Assembly (NCBI RefSeq): GCF_950295315.1 | Contig: NW_026647593.1 | Location: 1 to 64,000, forward strand | Length of the DNA: 64,000 nt | Origin: Erinaceus europaeus | Taxonomy: Eukaryota > Chordata > Mammalia > Eulipotyphla > Erinaceidae | Direction: 5' to 3' | Shown here: positions 1-7,470 of the stretch, piece after piece | Layout: every line of letters starts with the position of its first letter | How positions within the stretch are numbered: position 1 is the stretch's first letter | Notes under the pieces: model-generated | Databases searched by the model: none | What the model was told of the DNA's origin: nothing | The model's input: only the letters and a program-made list of their open reading frames with translations | Program-made: the position numbers and the translations under genes

Positions 1-66
1 ATTACTCTATTATTCTCATCAGGAAGCAACACTACCATATTTCCCAATGATTCTTCAAGCAGAACT

Positions 67-72
67 ACCACA
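67..72. repeat. Target site duplication, left side of the endogenous retrovirus
   Basis: ACCACA lies directly outside the left LTR and is repeated exactly at 7465-7470 outside the right LTR. A 6-bp duplication is typical of class II (beta-like) retroviral integration. It shows that both proviral ends are original and that 73-7464 entered as one unit. Confidence 0.85.
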
Positions 73-133
73 TGTCGGGCTGCACTGCGGAGAAGAGAAA
101 GAGGAAATCTGGAGCAAAGAGAGAACACAAATC

Positions 134-139
134 TTTATT
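134..139 (-). terminator. Retroviral polyadenylation signal AATAAA in the 3' LTR
   Basis: The plus strand reads TTTATT, so the minus strand reads AATAAA. It lies about 150 bp downstream of the TATA box in the LTR's own direction. The same hexamer is conserved at 7174-7179 in the other LTR and in the related insertion at 56383-57046. This marks the end of the R region and fixes the LTR orientation. Confidence 0.75.
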
Positions 140-284
140 CGCACAGGTACCTCAGAGTTGGGTGAGAGTGCAGTGATTCAAGCCACAAGGAGGTAGCAAA
201 AATGGCCGCCTCCTGGACCACCCTCCCTTGCATCTAATCACCAATGTGAAATGCGGGCAAGAGAGACAAGGGGTGGAAGAAGGG

Positions 285-291
285 CTTTATA
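285..291 (-). promoter_or_regulatory. TATA box in the 3' LTR
   Basis: The minus strand reads TATAAAG in the context CCCTATAAAGCCC. It is conserved at 7334-7328 in the other LTR. Transcription from it would run leftward, out of the provirus into the flank at positions below 73. Confidence 0.65.
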
Positions 292-421
292 GGGCAACAA
301 CCAAGAGTGATGTTTCGGGACAAGATTGGTTTAAAAAGGCACTGCAAGAATATTGTGGGAAGTGGCAAAGCCTGAGGGGACAGCTTGGTAGATGTGACTG
401 CATCTGCATAATTCCCCAGCA

Positions 422-438
422 TCTCCCCATTTTCCTTT
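422..438 (-). other. Polypurine tract of the provirus
   Basis: Read on the minus strand, AAAGGAAAATGGGGAGA abuts the 3' LTR directly. All 17 bases are purines except one T. This is the expected site of plus-strand DNA priming in a retrovirus. Its position confirms that the LTR edge is at 421 and that 439 onward is internal. Confidence 0.8.
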
Positions 439-439
439 A

Positions 440-690
440 TATCTAATAGACATAGTATAGGAAATATAGAGTGGAGCAGGCTTAAATGTTTTTAAGGAAT
501 GCTGTGCTCAGGTGGGAACATATAGGACGTTTTTGTGGGGGAGGGAAGCCTTAAATGGCCACCAACCTTGTGAGATTCATGTGTCCCCCTTGTGCTCAAC
601 GTCTCTTTAGAGAGAGACTTGCCTGGAGGGACTCATCTCATAGGTTAAGCTCTGCCAGACTCCACCATCTCTTCACAATTTTTTTTACAT
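440..690 (-). repeat. Segment related to the U3 part of a different LTR (see 56383-57046)
   Basis: This stretch aligns by eye with 56780-57030, for example at the shared phrase GTGGAGCAGGCTTAA and at TTTTTGTGGGGGAGG. There it is part of an LTR-like insertion. Here it sits inside the provirus, just upstream of the polypurine tract, and is absent from the other end (7113-7464). It therefore looks like LTR-derived sequence carried inside the element. A recombination between related retroviruses would explain it, as would a shortened LTR whose old U3 portion was left internal. Confidence 0.6.
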
Positions 691-1599
691 CTTTTTCTAT
701 CTTTTTATCTAGTCATCGCATTAAGATGGTTCAATGTCTGTAAAAGACTATCTGTGACAGAGGAATAGTAGTGTAGGGGTGAGCCGAAATCTTTTGGGCA
801 TACACCTGAATGGTATAAAAAAAACAGGAAGGTACAAGTAGAGGATCAGTAAGAGCCAGTGTGATGCCAAGGGGAGGCTTGGTCTGCAAAGGGGCATTTC
901 CTGTCTCTGGGGGTGTCCCTTGCCTCTGGTGCAGGGTTTAGTAATGAGGTGGGGGTTCTGCCTCTGGGGGAATCTCCTGACCCAGGGGGGTAAGGCTTCA
1001 TAATGAGGGGGCATTTCCTGCCTCAAAGGGCAGGACCTGTAGGCAGGAGGGCATGGCCTGCCAAGCGGAGGCGCCATTTGGCATTGTATAGCTCTCAAGG
1101 CAACAGGCTGCTAAGTTCATGAACTACTATGGGTCAGTCTTTGAAAAACCAACAGAGTGAAGGGAAGGGAGCTGCTGTAAAATTGTGTAAAGTGTCCAAA
1201 GGGTGTACCACCAAGTCAGATAGAAGTCTCAGTCCAATGCAGATGACCAGGAGAAATGCCAGGGAATGAAATGCTGGACATCTATCTCCATGGGGAAGGT
1301 CAGCCACTGGAATTTTGCTTTACTGTAGAGAGTGGGCTGGAACCGCCAAAACATGACAGACAAAGAAGAAGCAGGAAGGGCAGACAGGCACTAAGAAAGT
1401 TCTGTCCTTGGAATCTGTGAATCAGGTTCTTCAGATAGTGTCAGGTGAAATCTTGGTTTTTGGGGGTTGTGCCACTGTAGTTGTGCCATCTAGTGGGTGA
1501 TGTCAGAGTGCACGGGGGTCCAGATGTTTTTTCACAGGATTCCTGTGAAATAAACACAAACAATCTGCTTCCTGTGTTTAGCAGGACATCTGATTTGAA
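691..1599 (-). other. Env-position sequence without recognisable env
   Basis: In a complete class II element this interval would hold the end of env. I see no surface or transmembrane protein hallmarks: no CX6CC-type motif, no fusion peptide and no membrane anchor in a sensible frame. It includes the G-rich tandem repeat described separately. One short minus-strand open frame (1441-1635) follows directly from the second integrase-like fragment. Confidence 0.5.
860..1075. repeat. Degenerate G-rich tandem repeat, period roughly 57 bp
   Basis: The phrase GGGGCATTTCCTG recurs near 892 and 1008, about 115 bp apart. Between them two half-units share CTGCCTCTGGGGG-like and TAATGAGG-like blocks, which suggests a period near 57 bp with two to three imperfect copies. 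It is much richer in G on the plus strand than its surroundings. A short minus-strand frame (748-1098) crosses it and is repetitive for that reason, so I do not treat it as a gene. Confidence 0.5.
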
Positions 1600-1835
1600 T
1601 TTTTTATAGAAAAAGAGGTTTCGTGCCTTAGCCAACTGAATATTGGGGGATATATCTTTATTTCTATCTTTACTTAATTGGGCCTAGGTGTTTGGTGGGC
1701 CTTCTCAACAACCATTTGTCTTTGGGGGTAGTAAGGGATGTCTGTGGCATGGATGAACATCTTTAAGGGAAACATCTTTAAATTGCTGGCTGACAAAGGC
1801 AGGCCTATAGTGGCAAGACGAGATACACCAGTTAG
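1600..1835 (-). pseudogene. Second, diverged copy of a retroviral integrase segment
   Basis: This stretch aligns with 3010-3240 of the same provirus. Shared blocks include ATATTGGGG, ATCTTTA, AATTGGGCCT versus AATTGAGCCT, GGGCC(T/C)TCTCAAC, GGCAT near the end, and AAATCTTTAAATT-like text. Identity looks around 60 percent. The main integrase copy lies more than 1 kb away, so the element carries two integrase-derived segments in the same orientation. Divergence is too great for a recent duplication. Capture from a related retrovirus is more likely. Confidence 0.55.
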
Positions 1836-2874
1836 GTGTAGAAGAATATATTAATGTTGTTAATTTACATAGGTTGTGTATGGAGGAACTTTTTATAGTT
1901 TAATATCTTACCATATGAGCATATGCTTCTTCATGTGAAGGCTTTGACATAGTTGTAGTCAATTACTTGTGAGAAAAAAATGAACAAGTTAGAAGTTTAC
2001 TATAATTGATGATTCAATGATTATAATTGGTTTAAGTATCTTTATAATTTTGTAAAAAGGTCATCTAATGTGACATCATGTAGCAGTCTCTATAGCAGGA
2101 TCTTTAGACCAAGTTTAGTTAAAATATATATTGATTTTTTAACCATTTTTACTTTGAACTATAGACAGACTCAGGTTACATAGAGAGTTAATGCATGTTA
2201 GTGACAATGGTTTTAATATTTACAGTATCATATTGATGCCAGAACTGTTGTGGATTAATTTCCACAAGACAGCTTACAGGGCACTTTGGGGGGCCCTCCA
2301 AAAGTGTCCTGTATAGAGAATTTGTATTTTAGTTTTGGGAATGTATTGTCACATTGAACATTTAGACTTTTACCTTAAATAGTTACTTTTAGCAAATTAA
2401 TTTTACCTTGCTTGGTAATAATGTAGCTTCAAGGTTACACTTTTAACTGTTACGTTAGTGTTTACCAAACCTGAAACATACCCATAACATACTGCAAGTG
2501 GACTAGATGCAGGATTCACCCCAGGAGCCATAATACAACATGGTGGAATCTGAAAAATCTGGCTCACAGAGCCTTCTCTCCTACCCCTTCTCTTATGCTA
2601 TGACTGTGTTTTGTGAGTGAATGTGTTAAATGACCAAAAATTTTTGTATGGCCCATTTTGCTCAGAATACTTTAAAACTTAATTGACTTAATTAATTATA
2701 TAAAAATGCTGGATGCAGCTAAGGTGAATCCTGCATCTAGTCCACTTGCAGTATTTCTTGTTCCTCAGGAATAGCAGCACCATCATGCAAGTACTGTCAG
2801 ACATGGTGGGCAGGACCCCAGACAGGTTTGGAGTAATTCTGTGGAAAAAAGCAAGCAAAACCCCTCCCCATGGT
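1836..2874. other. AT-rich internal proviral sequence, origin unknown
   Basis: This lies between the two integrase-like segments and contains no open frame of note. The only structure I find is the 32-bp inverted repeat pair at 2489-2520 and 2723-2754. It could be decayed env, a captured fragment or a later insertion. Confidence 0.4.
2489..2754. repeat. 266-bp unit bounded by perfect 32-bp inverted repeats
   Basis: Positions 2489-2520 and 2723-2754 are exact reverse complements over 32 bp (left arm starts ATACTGCAAGTGGACTAG), with a 202-bp spacer. The match stops abruptly on both sides. I see no flanking target duplication (left flank CCCATAAC, right flank TTCTTGTT). A perfect match inside a provirus whose LTRs differ by 6-7 percent implies a recent origin or gene conversion. 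A small inverted-repeat transposon, a snap-back duplication or an assembly effect are all possible. Confidence 0.7.
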
Positions 2875-3810
2875 CTATAGGGCGTCAGGCCCTTTCCAAA
2901 TTTTATCGAGTGGTTGTTTCAATTTGACCTTAATAGCTGGGAGGGTGGAGGGTGTTTGCCAATGAAGAATAATAGGAGGTAAGTCCGAGGTTTTGTAAAT
3001 ATTAAAGAGATTTAATGTAGTTAAGGCTTTTGCTAGCTGGATATTGGGGTTACATTCCTCCTTTATCTTTATATAATTGAGCCTTAAGGGTTTTATGGGC
3101 CCTCTCAACATGACATGCCTTGTCTCTGTGGATTATAAGGAATGCCTGTGGTATGAGTAATGTTCCAGAGGGAACAAAAATCTTTAAATTATTTGATGAT
3201 AAATGTATTCCCATTGTCAGTTTTTATTTGAAGAGGTAAGCCCGTTACTGAAAACAGGAGAGCATATAACTTATAAGCTTTTTTGAGCTTTCTCCTGTTT
3301 GAGCTGTTGCCCACATAAATTTAGAAAAGGTATCAATTGAACAAACACATATTTTTGTTTTCCAAAGTTGGGTATGTCGGTGACATCGATTTGCCAAAGA
3401 CCGTTGGCTTTTAAGCCTTGTGGGTTAAACCCAAGAGTTTGAGTAGCATGTGTTTTTATGAGACCTGCACAGGAAGAACATGTAGCAAGTATATGCTTCA
3501 ATTGTGCTAAAGGAACATCAGGAAATTGAGCTTGAAGGCCTTTAAGATTAACATGGGTTAGGGAATGAAAGTCAGCAGGATTAGAGACAGAGGCTAGGAG
3601 AATTCCTGTGGAGGCAAGGTGAACAGCTGCAGCATTCCCTTCAGACAGGGAACCAGGAAGAGGGCTGTGGGAATGAAGGTGTTGAACATACAGTGGCTCG
3701 GTTTGAGAACAGAGCATAGAGGCAATTTGAACCAAAAGAGGGGAAAGTGGGTTGTCATCAATTTTCACATAAGAATGAGAAAGCCATGGAAGTAAGTTGA
3801 CAGTATACAC
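2875..3810 (-). pseudogene. pol: pol remnant: end of RNase H and integrase
   Basis: The first part holds the C-terminal RNase H motif, reading LPGSLSEGNAAAV, where the usual final Asp of the GNxxAD motif is Val. The integrase zinc finger follows with HSLTH and CSSC intact, then LWQIDVT with the first catalytic Asp. Near 3345-3355 the frame shifts: the segment that should carry the second catalytic Asp continues in another frame. The C-terminal part is open again from 3111 to 2875, ending around WKGPDAL. Integrase would join viral DNA to host DNA in the nucleus. This copy is disrupted. Matches are to the betaretroviral/IAP type rather than the gamma type. Confidence 0.85.
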
Positions 3811-5330
3811 ACTTTCAGTAAAAAGGTTGAAGGATTTTTGTACAGCTTTTAATGCAAGGAAAACAGCATAAAGTTCTTTGTACTGAGGGGAATTATCAGG
3901 AAGCTCAGTAAAGAGAGATTTAGGGAATTGTTTGTCTGGGTAATATATAAGGGCAGCAGCTCCCTTTTTTCCACCATCAGTGAAGACTGTAGGAGCAGAG
4001 GGAATGGGATCTCAAGAGAAAAGTTTAGGTACTAGTAGAGGCAAAAGAGGTAAAGAAGCTATCAATTTATTAGAAGGAAAATGGTTATCTACTTATCCTG
4101 GAAACCCCACTAAACTTACAGCAAAACGAGAATGGTGGTATATGAGCCACTCTGTATCTGTGAGAGAAAAGGGGAGAATAATTGAATCCAGCTCCCTTCC
4201 TAAAACTTGCACCGATCTGTTTCTTCCTTGGCAAACCATAAATGCTAATGCATCTATCTCGTTAAGGAGTCTTGGAGCTCTTCCTACTGGCGTATGAAGC
4301 CACTTGAGAACCATATGGTTCTGCCACAGTGGCCCCACTACTGTGAGGGTAGAGTTAAAGATTAGGAGGTTTACTGGAGAGGAGGGGTAGAATCGAACAA
4401 TGTGTATGTCTTGGAGGGCCTGGTTAACCCTTTCCAGTGCCAAGGAGGCCTTGGGAGTTAACCTACATTTTGAGGAGGGATGTTTGTTTCTTTTTAACAG
4501 GTCAAACAGTGATTGGAGGCAGCTAGTAGACAGATAAAGATACTGCCTAAGCCAGTTTAAATTTCCAAGAAAACTTTGTAAAGAAGCAAGAGTGAGATTA
4601 GAAGAAAAAGTAACACAAGGTTTTAAGGGTTGAATTTGTGTTAGAGAAATTTCTGAACCTAAGAAAGTTATTGGAGGAATTATCTGTACCTTCTCAAGGG
4701 CTACATTAATGCCACTTTCCTTTAAGGCAGGAATAAGAAAATCACATAGGGCACAGAGATCTGTATCTAATTTTCCCCATATTAAGTCATCATCCATGTA
4801 GTGAAAAACATTAAGGCCCTTATGAATATATGTAAAAAGGGCAGATTTTACAGCCTGTTGACAATTTTTAGGACTATTGCCCATGCCTTGGGGCAGTACC
4901 ACCCATTCAAATCTATTGGCAGGGCTGGCTTTGTTTATAGAAGGAACAGAGAAGGCAAAAGACTTACAATCTTGTGGGTGCAAGGGAATAGAGAAAAGAA
5001 AATCTTGTATATAAATAACTATGATTGGAATTTATGTGGGAATTGCAGAAGCAAGAGGCAAACCCCTTTTAGGGGAGCCCCAGACCTACATAGTTTTATT
5101 AACCACACGGAGATCTTGGAGGAGGTGCCATTTTTCTGAGTGCTTTTTAATCACAAAGACAGGAGTATTCCATGGGCTCTAGGAATGACGAATGTGTCCC
5201 AAGGACAACTGCTCTTGGATGAGCTCTTTTAAAATTTCTAGCTTCTCTCTAGGCAAAGGCCACTGTTCCACCCAGACAGGCTCATTAGAAAGTCATTCTA
5301 GGCAGGAAGTTTGGTTATGAACAGTGGCAG
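3811..5330 (-). pseudogene. pol: pol remnant: reverse transcriptase and start of RNase H
   Basis: A 296-codon open stretch (4983-4093) carries the RT palm, with VLPQGMGNSPKNCQ followed by FHYMDDDLIWG. The YMDD codons lie at 4800-4789, so the catalytic Asp pair is kept. Upstream, 5290-4984 encodes the N-terminal RT region (fragments such as [14 protein letters not shown] are visible) but with in-frame stops, one near 5190. The connection region and the start of RNase H follow. RT would copy viral RNA to DNA in the cytoplasmic particle. The family assignment rests on LPQGM and YMDD spacing. The gene is not intact. Confidence 0.88.
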
Positions 5331-5690
5331 TTAGTATTGGGGGTGCTGGTTAGATCTACAAGTCTCATAGGAGCGGGTGTTGCACTCTGCAGAGGCATCT
5401 GTGGATATTATAACATCAAGAGATTCCAGAAGATCCCTGCCCAGTAGGTTGGTGCTAATATCAGCTACCAAAGGACTAAAGTGTCCAGTAGTCCCTTCCG
5501 GGTCTTCCCACATAAGAGAATCTCATGTGAGAAAGGCTTGGGTCAACCCTCCAACTCTGTGTAAACAGAGCTGTGGGAGGAGTTCCAAACTCTGGGATAC
5601 CTCTGCTTGTCTTAAAATAGTCTTTTCTGCCCCCGTGTAAATCAAACACTTAAAAGGAATATTGCTAATCCTTACTGTCATAGTAGTGTG
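5331..5690 (-). pseudogene. pro: pro remnant: retroviral aspartic protease with lost catalytic Asp
   Basis: The flap-to-C-terminal half is open at 5513-5331 and contains NLLGRDLLESL, matching the conserved GRDLL block of class II proteases. The active-site region upstream reads IYTGAEKTI where the family has DTGA; the codon at 5639-5637 is TAC, so the catalytic Asp is Tyr. An in-frame stop separates the two parts near 5520. Protease would cut Gag and Gag-Pol during maturation. This copy cannot. It lies between gag and RT, as expected. Confidence 0.8.
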
Positions 5691-5746
5691 ACCTCATTCT
5701 AAAATAGGAGTGGTCCACAAAATCTCAGGCTCTGAATTTGCACCAT

Positions 5747-7024
5747 TCAGGGGCATGCCATTTTTATGAAACTTGGACCAACAATCTCTCCTCCAATGAA
5801 AACCTTTCTGGCATCTAGGACAAGGTGTTCCTGGCTTCTAGTTCCCTGATTGGAGGCATGGTTGCCCTGACTGGAGGTGGGGTCACAGCTTATCTGGACA
5901 TTGTTTAAGCCAATGCCCTTGGTGACCTCACTGAAAGCAGGCCCCATTTTGCTTATGTGGGATAGCTGCATAAGCCTGTGTCATAATGGGTGCCCCATAA
6001 GAGCCTGGTCTAAGTTCCTGTGTCTCTAAAATCCAATTATCTGGGTGTTGGTGTTTAAGACTGAGGCATGCCTGATGGAATTTCGGTAGCATTCCATCCC
6101 AGACAACAGAACACAGGAGGAGAAAATGGGCTTCAGTATTATAAATCTTTCTCTCTAAGCTTGACCACACCCTGGCAATGAATTTAGGTAGGGATTCATC
6201 GGTTTCTTGGAGAAGGGAGAGAATGGGGACTGAGGCCGCTCCTGTTGGTGGGGTTAACCTCTCCCATGTTTGTGATGCGCAGATGCATACCTGTTCAAAA
6301 TAACCGGCTAGAAACTTGATTTCTGCCTGCTGAATTCTGGTTTCAAACTCTCCCTCTCCAAACAGTGCATCAACATTCCACTCCAGCTCATTCTGACTAT
6401 TTTTCTGGGATTGCTTTGAGCATTCATCATGAAAACATGCCTCCTATTATTGCAGGTGGAGGGGATCTGGGAGCATAGCACGAGCTACGTCTCTTCAATC
6501 TTGGGGGGTATTAAGGTGCTGGAGAAAGCCTCGTAAAATGGACTTGGCCCATGGAGCACAAATTCCGTCATCCTTAACTGCCTGCCTGATCTCTCTAAGT
6601 TCTTTAGAGGAGTATGGATGCCACATTTTGTCTATTAAGGGCCACATTTACCGGGAAGTATGGACTTGCTTTGATAATGAGGTATCAGCGGGGGAGGAGT
6701 CATGGAAGTGGAAGCTGCTGGAGGAGTGGCAGTGGCAGCCAGAGAAACCAAACATGTGTCTGCCAAAACGGAACTCCTGGGGCAAAATGCAAAGGGCTTA
6801 GGGTGGGTAAGCGCCACGACAATATCCCTTAACTTTTGTATCTCAGTCTCAAGGTCTCTTAACTTTTTTGCAGGGTGCCTTATATATATCCTGAAAGCTG
6901 CAAACATAGCCAATAGGATCCACGGTGTAGCCTCAAGTAAAATGTCTCCGAGATAGAAAGCCTGTCCCATAAGAAAAGAGTAGAGGGTTTGGGAAGCCTC
7001 TTCATAAAATGGAAGGAATCCCAT
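5747..7024 (-). pseudogene. gag: gag remnant: N-terminal region, capsid with MHR, nucleocapsid knuckle
   Basis: The likely start is ATG at 7024-7022 in a strong context (GCCATGG), giving MGFLPFYEEAS and then a hydrophobic stretch PWILLAMFAAF. The frame stays open to 6635. The capsid major homology region is visible near 6215-6170 as ETDESLPKFIARV, and 6170-5928 continues the capsid. The nucleocapsid knuckle near 5830-5767 reads CPRCQKGFHWRRDC, a perfect CX2CX4HX4C. Gag would build the particle and package RNA. The parts lie in different frames with stops between them. The early hydrophobic segment recalls the membrane-targeted Gag of intracisternal elements, which is an inference. Confidence 0.82.
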
Positions 7025-7092
7025 GGCAGAGAGGAACACAGGGCTGCCGAGAGTCAAGTGGTTGTATACTTACCTGTGTCTGGGCGGGTTGA

Positions 7093-7110
7093 GCCCCACG
7101 CTGGGCTCCA
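7093..7110 (-). other. Primer binding site, tRNA-Lys1,2 type
   Basis: The minus strand reads TGGAGCCCAGCGTGGGGC, two bases after the 5' LTR ends in CA. It matches the tRNA-Lys1,2 primer site (TGGCGCCCAACGTGGGGC) at 16 of 18 positions. The two mismatches are at positions 4 and 10. Lysine priming is common among betaretroviruses, whereas mouse IAP elements use tRNA-Phe. Confidence 0.82.
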
Positions 7111-7112
7111 GG

Positions 7113-7464
7113 TGTCAGGCTGCACTGTGGAGAAGAGAGAGAGGAGATCTGGAGCAAAGAGAGAACACAAATCTTTATTCACACGGGCACCTCAGAGTTG
7201 GGTGAGAGTGCAGTGGTTCAAGCCACAAGGAGGTAGCAAAAATGGCCGCCTCCTGGACCACCCTCCCTTGCGTCTAATCACCAATGTGAAAAGCAAGCAA
7301 GAGAGACGAGGGGTGGGAGAAGAAGGGCTTTATAGGGCAACAACCAGGAGTGATGTTTCGGGACAGGATTGGTTGAAAAAGGCACTGTGAGAATATCGTG
7401 AGAAGTGGCAAAGCCTGAGGGGACAGCTTGGCAGATGTGACTGCATCTGCATAATTCCCCAACA
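7113..7464 (-). repeat. 5' LTR of the endogenous retrovirus
   Basis: A 352-bp direct copy of 73-421. The minus strand begins TGTTGGGGAATTATGC and ends GCAGCCTGACA. It carries a TATA box at 7334-7328 and AATAAA at 7179-7174. The flanking ACCACA at 7465-7470 fixes its outer edge. From here a transcript would run leftward through gag and pol. Confidence 0.93.
7328..7334 (-). promoter_or_regulatory. TATA box of the 5' LTR promoter
   Basis: The minus strand reads TATAAAG within CCCTATAAAGCCC. It is identical to the copy at 291-285. It lies about 150 bp upstream of AATAAA, which is a plausible U3/R layout. Confidence 0.65.
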
Positions 7465-7470
7465 ACCACA
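7465..7470. repeat. Target site duplication, right side of the endogenous retrovirus
   Basis: ACCACA, identical to 67-72 and directly outside the 5' LTR. Confidence 0.85.

Larger units (their letters stand above)
73..421 (-). repeat. 3' LTR of the endogenous retrovirus
   Basis: A direct copy of 7113-7464. On the plus strand it begins TGTCGGGC and ends CCCCAGCA, so the minus-strand unit runs TG to CA. It contains a TATA box (285-291) and an AATAAA (134-139), both read on the minus strand. Against the other LTR I count about 23 substitutions, nearly all transitions, plus one 3-bp gap near 280. The aligned length is about 349 bp. Confidence 0.92.
73..7464 (-). mobile_element. Class II (beta/IAP-like) endogenous retrovirus, full-length but defective
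   Basis: A provirus of about 7.4 kb on the minus strand. In its own 5' to 3' order it has a 5' LTR (7464-7113), a primer binding site (7110-7093), gag, pro and pol remnants (7024 to 2875), an env-position mosaic (2874-439), a polypurine tract (438-422) and a 3' LTR (421-73). Six-base duplications flank it. The RT motif YMDD, the LPQGM-type motif before it, the HHCC integrase finger, the gag zinc knuckle and the Lys1,2-like primer site all fit the beta/IAP-like group. Every gene has stops or frameshifts and no env reading frame is recognisable. The element cannot encode its own proteins now, but its LTRs keep a TATA box and a polyadenylation signal. The two LTRs differ at about 23 sites by hand count, so it is not a recent insertion. 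Confidence 0.9.

Noticed and set aside
748..1098. A 116-codon minus-strand frame rich in Pro and Arg, considered as an env or accessory protein
   Set aside because: It is produced by the G-rich tandem repeat, has no known domain and ends in low-complexity sequence.
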